A DNA stretch of 64,000 nt from Elephas maximus indicus (GCF_024166365.1 NC_064838.1:75222001-75286000); one strand, 5' to 3'. Shown: positions 1 to 11,876, numbered from the stretch's first letter. The notes: generated from the letters alone by a model not told the origin. Program-made: numbers and translations.

Positions 1-391
1 TCTGCATGCGAAACCTGGACAGAAAGGAAGACCAAAGAAGAATGAATGCCTATAAATTATGGTGTTGGCAAAGAATATTAAATATAATATGGACTGCCAG
101 AAAAGCAAACAAATCTGTCATGGAAGAAGTACAGCCAAAATGTTCCTTGGAAGCAAGGGTGGCAAGAATTCTTCTCACATACTTTGGATATGTTATCAGG
201 AGGGACCATTCCCTGGAGAAGGACATCATGCTTGGTGAGGTAGAGGGTCAGCTAAAAAGAGGAATACCCTTAACACAGTGGCTGCAACAGTGGGCTCAAG
301 AATAGCAATGATTAGGAGGGTGGAGTGGAACCAGGTAGTGTACATAGGGCGGCTATGAGTCAGAAAGACTGAATGGCACCTAACAACAACA
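1..391 (+). mobile_element. RTE (BovB-type) LINE, 3' end, cut by window edge
   Basis: The sequence encodes the C-terminal end of an RTE reverse-transcriptase polyprotein: an open stretch at 6-305 contains the family's LWCWQRIL, EARVARILLTYFG and SLEKDIMLGEVEGQ blocks. It ends in the standard 3' tail (atggcacctaacaacaac, about 373-390). The same element with more of its body is found at 52.8-54.94 kb, where the flanking DNA also matches, so this copy was already in place before the surrounding module was duplicated. It is a fossil with no full ORF here. Confidence 0.88.
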
Positions 392-1262
392 AAATCAGCC
401 ACGTAGGTGGGTAGATAGGTTGAAGAGTATTATGATCACTCTATGGTGTGAGTCAGAATTGGGTTCGGCTTTTGGTTTTATGGGCATCTGTTTCCTCCTT
501 ACCAGGAAATAGGAAAATATAGTCTTCATGGATTCTTCCAGCAACTAAGAACTAATCTTTATTCATCAAGTGATTTACTAAATCAATTATTAATTAATTT
601 ATCAAAATTGTCAGTTAATATCACCATCATTCCCTTACTATTTCTTATTCTGCTTATTGCTTATTCAATCATTTGACAATGTTTTCAAACATTTATAGCT
701 TTTTAGCATTGTTATTCTATTTGAAGCAAAGTAAAAAACACTTGATGATTTCTCTCAATCTCTTGTCCCAGCATCAAACAGCCCCAAGTTAGGAGCCAAA
801 ATTTCAAGATAGAATTCCATGGTCAGTTTTCCTTTAGAACAGATCTCTTTAATTTGACTTTTAAACTAATAAATATGCCAAGCTTTGGCCAGAATTACAA
901 GAATCTAAAGATCATAAAAGAATGACAAACAGCCAGACATATATTCAGAGCATTTATGGAAAAATATATTCTTAAAGATTGGTTCTATAGATTTTCAAAG
1001 AGATGGCTTTAAATGGATTCATGCACTCAAAAAGAAAAGAAAAGAAAGGAAAGGATAAGAAAAATAAGGATGAAAAGAGGGAATAAATGGAAAAGTAAGG
1101 GGTGGGAAAGATAGTGAAGAAACTCACACACTTGGTTGGTATCCATCAATTTCAATCAATATTTGAAGAGATGTTCTTGACTTTTTGAACTCATGACAGC
1201 CTATGGAAAAAAAAATCTATTCTAACTCAAAATAATAAATACAGCTCTTCAAAAAAAAAAAA
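392..1262. other. M1 module, left part: A/T-rich duplicated spacer
   Basis: No gene is visible. The stretch matches 54944-55800 closely and 20390-21190 more distantly, base for base with small indels, and so belongs to the M duplication module. It holds a degenerate (GTAG)n-like run at 402-420, an A/T-rich spacer and a purine-rich microsatellite. It is interrupted at its right edge by a full-length L1. Confidence 0.75.
1027..1112 (+). repeat. purine-rich (GAAA/GGAAA)n microsatellite
   Basis: An almost pure A/G tract built of aaaag and gaaagg units. Equivalent tracts of different length occur at the same module position at 20985-21066 and 55589-55665, so this is an inherited, length-variable microsatellite of the M module. 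Confidence 0.8.
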
Positions 1263-3003
1263 TAGGGCGGGGCCAATATGGCGGACTAGGTAGACGCTAC
1301 CTCAGATCCCTCTGGCAACAAAGACTCGGAAAAACGAGTGAATTGATCACATACATAACAATCTACGAACCCTGAGCAACAAACACAGATTTAGAGATGG
1401 AAAACAAACAAATACGGGGAAGCAGCGACTGCTTTCGGAGCCTGGAGCCAGCGTCCCAGTCAGGTAACCTTGGCGCCCGGCTTAGGTCTGGGCCCAGGGG
1501 AGCTGAACTCAAAAATCTTGTGACGACGCAAACAAGGGGCGCAGCCCTACCCCCCTGAACTGAATCCGGGAGGGGGCCCAGCTGGTCCCCGAGGACGGCG
1601 TGGCGACGCAGCTGGCGGGAGAAGTCCCCGGGAGGCAGTGACTGGTTTTGGAGCCGGGAGTGCAGAATCCCAGCCGGGGAACCTTGGCGCCAGGCATTTG
1701 ACTGGGGGCTGTCATGGCGCAAGCATGGGGAGCAGCTCTACTCCCCTGAACTAACCCCGGGAGGGGGCCCAGCTGGTCTGCGGAGGTGGCGCAGCAGCGC
1801 GGCTGGCCAGACGAGAAGTCCCCGGGAGGCAGCGACTGATTTTGGAGCCAGGAGTGCAGCGTCCCAGCAGGGGAACCTTGATACTGGGCTTTGGACTGGC
1901 AGCGGAGGATCTGACCGCGGCTTCAGCGGGCCAGACCCCCGGGGGTAATCTCCACACAGCCAGCACACATAGGCGACACGCACCTCAGGAATCTCAGATA
2001 AAATAGTCATTTCAAGCAAGACAAGCAACTTTGGCTATATTCCGAGGTGCTACTCTCCTATTTCCCTGAACCCTCCCCCACCCTTCCCAGGTGGCTTCAT
2101 TAACATTGGAATTTCCTGAGCCAGAGGGAGAACGGCTCCGGATCTGTGGCGGCTTTGCCTTTCCCCTTTTTTTTTCTTTTGGTCTTTTCCTAACCCATTC
2201 TTCTGGCCTGAGAGAAGGAACCACAAAAAACCCAGGGACCAAAAATCCATCCCTAATTGGACTAAAAACACAAAACCAGCCACAGCCAAGCATATATGAT
2301 CCAAATCTCGGACTTTCATCCTTACATGAAACAAGGTGGTGGTTATAATCCCAAGGCAGTTCTGATAGGGATCTGACTGCATTTTTTTTTAGCGGATTTT
2401 CTGGATAAACGAGTTTCCCAGGTCTGATACCTCTGCTTATTCAACAGAGCCCTCACTGACCCACAACAGGGAACTGAGGGCTGAGGCTCCCCCCAGACCA
2501 CCTAGCCTCTTGCCTTAGGGGTCTAAGGAGGGTGACACCTACCAATCAGTAGAGGTACTTGCATTGGGGGCCTAAGGTACAGATGCAGATCTCTCCCACC
2601 AAGGTGCTATAGGAATAGAGACACACCTACCTCACTGACACTTGGGGGAAGCCTGTCAGTATCCTGCCCCCCCTGGAGTGTGAACCCCAGCTGCTAATAT
2701 AATCTGGTGCACACAACTATCACCACTACTTCTCGAGGTGGATAGGTGTTAGGGTGCAGCACACACTTGATGACCCCAAATCAGATTCTACTCAAGAATA
2801 GTGAATAGACTCAGGCATATATATCTGGCAACAGCCCAAACCAGCTGGTAATAGGTCATAAGTAAGTCAAGGGCTAAAACAAACAAGACAACACAATCTA
2901 GTAGCCCATCCACGTATATTGAAAGAAAACAAAACAAGATAAGACTCAGTGGGCAATTATAGAATAAACCACTACTATATCTTTTTTTTTTTATATCTTA
3001 GTG
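1263..3003 (+). promoter_or_regulatory. L1 5' UTR / internal promoter with tandem units
   Basis: The first bases (ccaatatggcgg, 1273-1284) resemble the YY1-type site that positions L1 transcription starts in other mammals. Roughly 1417-1930 is CpG-rich and made of three related blocks starting near 1422, 1635 and 1829, each opening with gcag(c/t)gactg and continuing to a shared motif, gggagggggcccagctggtc, seen at 1568 and 1759. The remainder (1930-3000) is less GC-rich and has a T-run just before ORF1. Promoter activity is inferred from position and family knowledge only. Confidence 0.7.
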
Positions 3004-4018
3004 ATGGCTCAGAGACAGCAGTCGATATTAAACCACATAAAGAAGCAGACCATGACAGCTTCTACAACCCCACAAACAAAAGAATCAAAATCTTTCCCAA
3101 ATGAAGATACAATCCTGGAATTATCAGATACAGAATATAAAAAACTAATTTACAGAATGCTTCAAGACATCAGAAACAAAATAAGGCAAACTGCAGAAAA
3201 CACCAGGAACACACTGATAAAACAGTTGAAGAGCTCAAAAAGATTATTCAAGAACATAGCGGAAAAATTAATAAGTTGCAAGAATCCATAGAGAGCATGT
3301 AGAAATCCAAATGATTAACAATAAAATTACAGAATTAGACAATGCAATAAGAAGTCAGAGGAGCAGACTCGAGCAATTAGAATGCAGACTGTAAAATCTG
3401 GAGGACCAGGGAATTAACACCAACATAACTGAAAAAAAATCAGATAAAGGAATTTAAAAAAATGAAGAAACCCTAAGAATCATGTGGCACTCTATCAAGA
3501 AGGAAAACTTGCGTGTGATTGGAGTCCCAGAACAAGGAGGGAGGACAGAAAACAAAGAGAAAATAGTTGAAGATCTACTGACAGAAAACTTCCTTGACAT
3601 CATGAAAGACGAAAGGATATCTATCCAAGATGCTCATCGAACCCCATTTAAGATTGATCCAAAAAGAAAAACACCAAGATATATTATTATCAAACTTGCC
3701 AAAACCAAAGATAAAGAGTAAATTTTAAAAGCAGCCAGGGAGAAAAGAAAGTTCTCCTTCAAGGGAGAATCAATAAGAATAAGTTCAGACTACTCAGCAG
3801 AAACCATGCAGGCAAGAAGGCAATGGGATGACATATACAGAGCACTAAAGGAGAAAAACTGCCAGCCAAGGATCATATATCCAGCAAAACTCTCTCTGAA
3901 ATATGAAGGTGAAAGTAAGATATTTACAGATAAACACAAGTTTAGAGAATTTGCAAAAACCAAACCAAAGCTACAAGAAATACTAAAAGGTATTGTTTGG
4001 TCAGAAAACCAATAATAT
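3004..4018 (+). pseudogene. L1 ORF1 (RNA-binding chaperone), inactivated
   Basis: L1 ORF1p normally forms coiled-coil trimers and coats L1 RNA. The start is ATG at 3004 (MAQRQQSIL...). The N-terminal and coiled-coil part stays open to 3291, then the frame shifts by +1. The RNA-recognition domain (RVIGVPEQGG, near 3510) and the C-terminal domain (SAETMQARRQWDDIY, from about 3797) are read in another frame. A TAA at 3719-3721 splits those two domains. The protein ends near 4015 with a typical FAKTKPKLQEILKGI tail. It is non-functional as it stands. Confidence 0.85.
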
Positions 4019-4467
4019 CAGATACCAGCACAACACAAGGTCACAAAACAGAACATCCTGATATCAACTCAAATAGAGAAATCACAAAAACAAATTATGA
4101 TTAATTAAAAAAAAATGCTCATAACAGGGAATCATTGAAGTCAATATGTAAAAGATCACAATAATCAAAAAGAGGGACTAAATACAGGTGGCATAGAACT
4201 GCCATATGGAGAGTGATACAAGGCGATATAGAACAATACAAGTTAGGTTTTTACTTAGAAAATTAGGGGTAAATATTAAGGTAACCACAAAGGGGCATAA
4301 CAACTCCATAATTCAAGACAAAAGCCAAGAAAAATGTAACGACTCAACAAACATAAAGTCAAACACTACGAAAATGAGGATTGCACAATTAACTAAGAAA
4401 AAGTCTCACCACAAAAAAGTAAGAGGAAAAATGAAATTGTCAACAACACACATAAAAAGGCATCAAA

Positions 4468-7400
4468 ATGAAAACACTAAACACTTATTTATCTATAATT
4501 ACGCGGAATGTAAATGGACTAAATGCACCAATAAAGAGACAGAGAGTCTTGGACTGGATAAAGAAACACGATCCGTCTATATGCTGCCTACAAAAGACAC
4601 ACCTTAGACTTAGAGACACAAACAAACTAAAACTCAAAGGATGGAAAAAAATATATCAAGCAAACAATAAGCAAAAAAGAAGAGGAGTAGCAATATTAAT
4701 TTCTGACAAAATAGACTTTAGACTTAAATCCACCACAAAGGATAAAGAAGGACACCACATAACGATAAAAGGGACAATTGATCAGGAAGACATAACCATA
4801 TTAAATATTTATGCACCCAATGATATGATTCTATCAAAACCTCTGGGACACAGCAAAAGCAGTGCTCAGAGGCCAATTTATATCGATAAATGCACACATA
4901 CATAAAGAAGAAAGAGCCAAAATCAGAGAACTGTCCCGACAACTTGAACAAATAGAAAGTGAGCAACAAAAGAGTCCATCAGGCACCAGAAGAAAACAAA
5001 TAATAAAAATTAGAGCTGAACTAAATGAATTAGAGAACAGAAAAACAATCAAAAGAATTAACAAAGCCAAAAGCTGGTTCTTTGAAAAAATTAACAAAAT
5101 TGATAAACCATTGGCTAGACTGACTAAAGAAATACAGGAAAGGAAACAAATAACCCGAATAAGAAACGAGAAGGGCCACATCACAACAGACCCAACTGAA
5201 ATTAAAAGAATCATATCAGTTTATCATGAAAAATTGTACTCTAACAAATCTGCAAACCTAGAAGAAATGGATGAATTCCTAGAAAAACACTACCTACCTA
5301 AACTAACACATTCAGAAGTAGAAGAACTAAATACACCCATAACAAAAAAAGAGATTGAAACGGTAATCAAAAAACTCCCAGCAAAAAAAAGCCCTGGCCC
5401 GGACGGCTTCACTGCAGAATTCTACCAAACTTTCAGAGAAGAGATAACACCACTACTACTAAATGTATTTCAAAGCATAGAAAATGACGGAATACTAGCC
5501 AACTCATTCTATGAAGCCACCATCTCACTGATACCAAAACCAGGTAAAGGCATTACAAAAAAAGAAAATTACAGACCTATATCCCTCACGAACATAGATG
5601 CAAAAATCCTCAACAAAATTCTAGCCAATAGAATTCAACAACATATCAAAAAAAATAATTCACCCCGACCAAGTGGGATTTATACCAGGTATGCAAGGCT
5701 GGTTTAATATCAGAAAAACCATTAATGTAATCCACCACATAAATAAAACAAAAGACAAAAACCACATGATCTTATCAATTAATGCAGAAAAGGCATTTGA
5801 CAAAGTCCAAAACCCATTCATGATAAAAACTCTCACCAAAATACGAATTGAAGGAAAATTCCTCAACATAAAAAAGGGCATCTATACAAAGCCAACAGCC
5901 AATATCACTCTAAATGGAGAGAACCTGAAAGCATTTCCCTTGAGAACGGGAACCAGACAAGGATGCCCTTTATCACCGCTCTTATTCAACATTGTGCTAG
6001 AAGTCCTAGCCAGAGCAATTGGGCTAGACAAAGAAATAAAGGGCATCCGGATTGGCAAGGAGGAAGTAAAATGATCTCTATTTGCAGATGACATGATCTT
6101 ATACACAGAAAACCCTAAGGAATCCTCCAGAAAACTACTGAAACTAATAGAAGAGTTCGGCAGGGTCTCAGGCTACAAGATAAACATACAAAAATCACTT
6201 GGATTCCTCTACATCAACAAAAAGGACATCGAAGAGGAAATCACCAAATCAATACCATTCACAGTAGCCCCCAAGAAGATAAAATACTTAGGAGGAAATC
6301 TTACCAAGGATGTACAAGACCTATACAAAGAAAACTACAAAGCTCTACTACAAGAAATTAAAAAGGACATACTTAAGTGGAAAAACGTACCCTGCTCATG
6401 GATAGGAAGACTTAACATAGTAAAAATGTCTATTCTACCAAAAGCCATCTATACATACAATGCACTTCTGATCCAAATTCCAATGTCATTCTTTAATGTG
6501 ATAGAGAAACAAATCACCAACTTCATATGGAAGGGAAAGAAGCCTTGGATAAGCAAAGCATTACTGAAAAAGAAGAAGAAAGTGGGAGGCCTCACTCTAC
6601 CTGATTTCAGAACATATTATACAGCCACAGTAGTCAAAACAGCCTGGTACTGGTACAACAACAGGCACATAGACCAATGGAACAGAATTGAGAACCCAGA
6701 TATAAATCCATCCACATATGAGCAGCTGATATTTCACAAAGGCTCAGAGTCAGTTAATTGGGGAAAAGATAGTCTTTTTAACAAATGGTGCTGGCATAAC
6801 TGGATATCCATTTGCAAAAAAATGAAACAGGACCCATACCTCACACCAAGCACAAAAACTAACTCCAAGCGGATCAAAGACCTAAACATAAAGACTAAAA
6901 CGATAAAGATCATGGAAGAAAAAAAAAGGACAACCTTAGGAGCCCTAATACAAGGCATAAATAGAATACAGAACATTACCAAAAATGACGAAGAGAAACC
7001 AGGTAACTGGGAGCTCCTAAAAATCAAACACCTATGCTCATCTAAAGACTTCACCAAAAGAGTCAAAAGACCACCTACAGACTGGGAAAGAATTTTCAGC
7101 TATGACATCTCCGACCAGCGCCTGATCTCTAAAATCTATATGATTCTGTCTAAACTCAACCACAAAAAGACAAACAACCCAGTCAAGAAGTGGGCAAAGG
7201 ATATGAACACACACTTCACTAAAGAAGATATTCAGGCAACTAACAGATACATGAGAAAATGCTCTCGATCATTAGTCATTAGAGAAAAGCAAATTAAAAC
7301 TGCGATGAGATTCCATCTCACACCAACAAGGCTGGCATTAATCCAAAAAACACAAAATAATAAATGTTGGAGAGGCTGAGGAGAGATTGGAACTCTTATT

Positions 7401-7799
7401 CACTGCTGGTGGGAATGTAAAATGGTACAACCACTTTGGAAATCTATCTGGCGTTATCTTAAACAGTTAGAAATAGAACTACCGTACAAGCCAGAAATCC
7501 CACTCCTCGAAATATACCCTAGAGAAACAAGAGCCTTCACACAAACAGATATATGCACACCCATGTTTATTGCAGCTCTGTTTACAATAGCAAAAAGCTA
7601 GAAGCAACCAAGGTGTCCATCAACGGATAAATGGGTAAATAAATTGTGGTATATTCACACAATGGAATACTACACATCGATAAAGAACAGTGACGAATCT
7701 GTGAAACACTTCATAACATGGAGGAACCTGGAAGGCATTATGCTGAGCGAAATTAGTCAGAGGCAAAAGGACAAATATTGTATAAGACCGCTATTATAA
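4468..7799 (+). pseudogene. L1 ORF2 (endonuclease/reverse transcriptase), inactivated
   Basis: ORF2p nicks target DNA and reverse-transcribes L1 RNA. The start is ATG 4468 (MKTLNTYLSIITRNVNGLN, EN domain). At about 4828 the sequence jumps from the APND motif to the LWDTAK block, a loss of about 163 codons compared with the copy at 62986-63720. That removes the catalytic SDH region of the endonuclease. An extra A in an A-run near 5650 shifts the frame again. The RT keeps FADD at about 6084-6095, but a TGA (6072-6074) lies just ahead of it. A further TGA at 7377-7379 replaces a Cys codon of the C-terminal Cys/His motif. The final stop of the family is TAA at 7797. Confidence 0.9.
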
Positions 7800-8813
7800 G
7801 ATCTTGAGAAATAGTATAAACTGAGAAGAACACATACTTTTGTGGTTATGAGGCGGGGAGGGAGGGAGGGAGGGAGAGGGTATTTTACTGATTAATTAGT
7901 AGATAAGAACTGCATTAGGTGAAGGGAAAGACAACACTCAATACATGGAAGGTCAGCTCAATTGGACTGGACCAAATGCCAAGAAGCTTCCAGGATAAAA
8001 TGAATGCTTCAAAGGTCAGCGGAGCAAAGGTGGGGGTTTGGGGACCATGGTTTAAGGGGACTTCTAAGGCAATTGGCAAAATAATTCTATTATGAAAACA
8101 TTCTGCATCCCACTTTGAAATGTGGCGTCTGGGGTCTTAAATGCTAACAAGCGGCCATCTAAGATGCATCAATTGGTCTCAACCCACCTGGAGCAAAGGA
8201 GAATGAAGAACACCAAGGTCACACGATAACTAAGAGCCCAAGAGACAGAAAGGGCCACATGAACCAGAGACCTACATCATCTTGAGACCAAAAGAACTAG
8301 TTGGTGCCCGGCCACAATCGATGACTGCCCTGACAGGGAGCACAACAGAGAACCCCTGAGGGAGCAGGAGATCAGTGGGATGCAGACCTCAAATTCTCAT
8401 AAAAAGACCATACTTGATCGTCTGACTGAGACTAGAGGAATCCTGGCAGTCATGGTCCCCAAACCTTCTGTTGGCCCAGGACAGGAACCATCCCCGAAGA
8501 CAACTCATCAGACATGAAAGGGACTGGACAGTGGGTAGGAGAGAGATGCTGATGAAGAGTGAGCTAATGATATCAGGTGGACACTTGAGACTGTGTTGGC
8601 ATCTCCTGTCTGGAGGGGGGATGGGAGGATAGAGAGAGTTGGAAGCTGGCAAAATTGTCACGAAAGGAGAGACTGGAAGGGCTGACTCATGAGGGGGAGA
8701 GCAAGTGGGAGTACGGAATAAGATGTATATAAACTTATATGTGACAGACTGACTTGATTTATAAACATTCACTTGAAGCCCAATAAAAGTTAATTAAAAA
8801 AATAATAAGTAAA
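7800..8813 (+). other. L1 3' UTR with G-rich polypurine tract and poly(A) signal
   Basis: It begins with a run of GGG blocks separated by single A (7855-7880) that fits a G-quadruplex pattern, a known property of L1 3' UTRs in other mammals. It continues with subfamily 3' UTR sequence that recurs at 39906-40920 (plus) and 59190-60220 (minus). An AATAAA at 8782-8787 precedes an A-run at 8795-8801. Confidence 0.8.
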
Positions 8814-8950
8814 TAACAGTGAAAAAGACTTCACTCTAGGTACATTGCTTTCAAATTATATTTAAAATAAATATATCAAAAAAAGCATATTTAGTTAAAA
8901 TAGGAATGAGATTTTTGTTACCCAACTGCAGGGAAAATATCAGATGCATC

Positions 8951-9133
8951 TCAGCCTTTTGCTCTTGCCTTCTTCAGTTCTATACAGCAGTGAGCAGCAA
9001 GGGCCACTTCTCTAAATGCACAGGGTCTGGGGGCTCCTGGAGAACCTGTGCCGATGGTATTAGAAGGAGCATTTAAAGGCACTGAGGGAGCTGAGCGTAA
9101 TCCCACTGGCATTCCCTGTGGTAATTCTTGCAA
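8951..9133 (-). pseudogene. unidentified coding-like relic, M1 copy
   Basis: A 60-codon open frame (MQELPQGMPVGLRSAPS ... CCIELKKARAKG) lies in otherwise A/T-rich DNA. The GC-rich composition and the persistence of the frame in the other two M modules (minus strand 55944-56126; 21230-21487) suggest a former exon or processed gene piece. The family is not recognised. In this copy and in M3 the frame stops right after KARAKG, while in M2 it stays open for about 31 more codons. Chance openness cannot be excluded. Confidence 0.35.
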
Positions 9134-9510
9134 AGGCTAGTGAAAATGAGCTCTTTTTATTGGTGTTGCAGTTGTTGTTTAACTTGCTTATTGCTTTGGC
9201 TTTTCAAATGTGATTTTAAATTCTTTAAAATTGCTTCAAATATATGATGTTAAATGTTTGTATAAGTTTTAAGGCCAATGACAAAAAAAAGCTTAAAAAA
9301 AAAAGAAAAAAAGCCTTATTTCTTTCTATGCAAGGAATAAACTGTAATGCAATCATATTAAATTTACTAAGAGTCTTTCTTTGCTTCTATTTCCAAGGCC
9401 GATAATTTATTTATATCAATGTTATTCTCCTTTTCTCATGCAACAAAGGTCAAACTTAATGCACTTGTGTTTTTTTTTTCTTTTTTTATTCACTATATAC
9501 ATCCTATTAG

Positions 9511-9845
9511 GTCTGAGGGTGGACATTTGTGACTGAGTAGTAGAATTCATGCCTTCCACGTGAGAGATACTGGTTTGATTCCTGGCCAATGCACCTCATA
9601 CACAGCCACAGCCCGTTTCTCAATGGAGGCCCCTATGTTGCTATGATGCCTAACAGATTTCAGTGAATCTTTCAAATTAACATGGACTAGAAGAAAAGCC
9701 TGGTGGTCTACGGCTGAAAATCCGCCATTGAAACCCCATGGATCACAATGATGGGGTAACAAATCATGGGGTTGGCACAGGGCCAGGCAGCATCCCACCC
9801 ATTGTGTGCTGGGACTGACTGGATGGCAGCTCAAAACAAGAAATT
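9511..9845 (+). mobile_element. tRNA-Gly-like SINE, M1 copy
   Basis: The first 80 bases resemble a tRNA-Gly: gtagaattcatgccttccac aligns with the D-arm and anticodon region, and ggtttgattcc (9572-9582) is a B-box. A unique body of about 250 bp follows. Orthologous module copies lie at 21870-22205 and 56455-56790. It is a retroposon promoter relic, not a tRNA gene, because acceptor pairing is lost and the body continues. Confidence 0.7.
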
Positions 9846-10914
9846 GAAGGATATTTGTCACAATACAATAGCATCCATTTTAGGGAAAATATATAATTTT
9901 AAACTGGAAGCAAATTTTCAAAACAATTTTCTAAAATGCATGAGCTCGCGTGCTAAGATATCTTTTTTTTTTTTAATTTTGAATCTGGAAGATCCCAATT
10001 TTGAGATGTATCAAATCTGTAGAAAATAATTACTAAGACATGGGAAAAAGAATATTAAAAACTCTGTGGAAACAAACTGAGTTTAGCAAACATGATATGA
10101 TTATGTAAAAATTTTGAGTAGCTAATAAAATATTTTCAGCATTTTTTAAGAATGGTTGGCTATTAACAGTCCATGCTAAAGAATCACCTTGGGTTGTCAC
10201 ATTTTGGATCCCATTACTCTTTTCCTCTTCCCTTCCAGTCACAGTGGTTTGTACCAGGAATGGATCTTGACTTAGGACAGATTCTCCATAGAATGGCCAA
10301 TGATCTAAATTTCTCTATTACGCTACTCAACTATAAGCATGTTTATTCAACTTTCCTCTCTGGAATTCTGACTAGGTAACCTGATCAGCTGGAGGGAGGA
10401 AAGAGAAGTTTGTAGAACTCCTAGAAGGAGAACTCTTGTCTTAAAAACCAAAGACACATGTAAGCAGATATTTTGAGGAAAAAGAGAGGTAAGAGAAGAA
10501 AGATGAATCATGGAGAAGCTCAGAGAATACGAGAGATGACACACCAGTACTCCCAGCATCCTGAGGCACTGATAATTTCTAGTTTCCCCCTAGATCCATA
10601 AGGGCTGTTATGATTAATATGCTTTTGCAAAAATAAAATGATCGGTGCTCTCTTTTTAATAACTAAATAAAACCTACTTAAACCCAGTACCTGATTCATT
10701 ATCTCCAAAATAACAATTGTAATTTTATTATGACAGGCAAGAGGTAAAATAACTAAGTGCATTCACCATACTTTCATGATGAAGTGCAAATAAAGAGAAG
10801 AACATTTACCAGAAAAGGTGTAGAGAACTCTACAATAAATGGTCGGCATAAATACAATGTCAAGTTGCTTGGGATGAAGAATGAGATAAGAAACTTTGGT
10901 AACCTAATCCAAAA

Positions 10915-11120
10915 TAAAACCAAACCTGCTACCCTTGAGATGATTCTGACTCATAGCAACCCTCCAGTAAAGAGTAGAACTGCACTATAGGGTTTTCAAA
11001 GCTGCAAGCTTTACTTAAGCCGACTGCACATCTTTCTCCTGTGGAGAGACTGAGGGTTGGAACTGCTGACCTTTCAGTTAGCATGCACGCACTTATCCAC
11101 TGTGCCACCAGGGCTCCATG
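10915..11120 (-). mobile_element. AfroSINE, M1 copy
   Basis: Read on the minus strand it starts with ggagccctggtggc and carries the tRNA-like head (ctaactgaaaggtcagcag), the conserved gttctactctt block and the ctatgagtcagaatcatctc tail. Its module counterpart is at 57985-58178. Both have the same flanks, so insertion predates duplication. Confidence 0.85.
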
Positions 11121-11681
11121 AGCACTAACGATAGGAATAGAAAGTCTTGAATTTTCAATTTTAGGACTCAGCTGAATTGTTAAGAGAAATAGAGGAGTCA
11201 CTACTCACAATACATGCAATAAAAATCCCTCTTTAAATTCAAAGACAGGTTTCTATTGACTGGTCTTCTAATTCACTAATCCTATGATCCCACCTGCAAG
11301 CAGAAACTTTCAAGTAATATTTAAAAGGGACAAAATGAAAAGCTCTTTGGAATCTCTAAATGTGTGGGAAGGGTTTGTATGTTTTGGGGATAACTTGCAG
11401 GTAATCAGGCAGTATGATATAGGCCACATATTTTCTCCTAAAAAAAGAAAACCTCTCCATCCCTGAACTGGCATATGCACATGGTAGAGGCAGATTAGTG
11501 AGGTAGTGTGTACCTGTGTGCTGGAACTCTGGGAGCAGAGGGAGGAAAGGAGCCCACAGTTCATTATGTAGACTTTCACTTAATCCTTGTATATACAGCT
11601 GCACACTTCCTTATTTCCCCCCACAGGTGTATCAGAAATTTTCTAGCTCGAATCCTATCCACTATTGATTTTCAAAGAATG

Positions 11682-11876
11682 TTGCCCTTGAGTCAATTCT
11701 AATTCATGGTAACCCCATGGGTTCCAGAGAAGAACTGTTTTTCACAGGGTTTTCAACAGTTGTGATCTTTTGGAAGTAGATTGCCAGGTTTTACTCTGGA
11801 TGTATCTGAACCTCCAATCTTTTGGTTAATAGCTCAGCATTTAACTATTTGAACCATACAAGGACTTCCACCTATG
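11682..11876 (-). mobile_element. older AfroSINE, M1 copy
   Basis: A degenerate minus-strand AfroSINE (tgccct-tgagtcaattctaa at the tail side, ccttgtatggttcaaatag at the head side). The counterpart is at 58739-58930. The middle differs from the canonical SINE and matches the older variant also seen at 15390-15575. Confidence 0.7.

Larger units (their letters stand above)
1263..8813 (+). mobile_element. full-length LINE-1, defective, inserted in M1
   Basis: A complete L1 in the plus orientation: GC-rich 5' UTR (1263-3003), ORF1 (3004-4018), inter-ORF spacer, ORF2 (4468-7799), 3' UTR with a G-rich tract, an AATAAA signal at 8782-8787 and an A-rich end. The related M3 module reads straight through at about 55800-55810 without it, so the insertion postdates the M1/M3 split. 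The target is A-rich and the target duplication cannot be delimited exactly. ORF1 has a frameshift and a stop. ORF2 lacks about 490 bp of the endonuclease region and has further breaks. It cannot be autonomous. Confidence 0.93.

Noticed and set aside
1363-1722. 119-codon minus-strand open frame in GC-rich DNA
   Set aside because: Lies inside the repeated L1 5' UTR; openness follows from the GC-rich tandem units and has no protein signature.
1263-8813. Any active retrotransposon
   Set aside because: All L1 and RTE copies show stops, frameshifts or missing catalytic regions in both ORFs.
9511-9595. Possible tRNA-Gly gene
   Set aside because: Acceptor stem and several arm pairings are lost and a SINE body follows; present at equivalent places in three modules.
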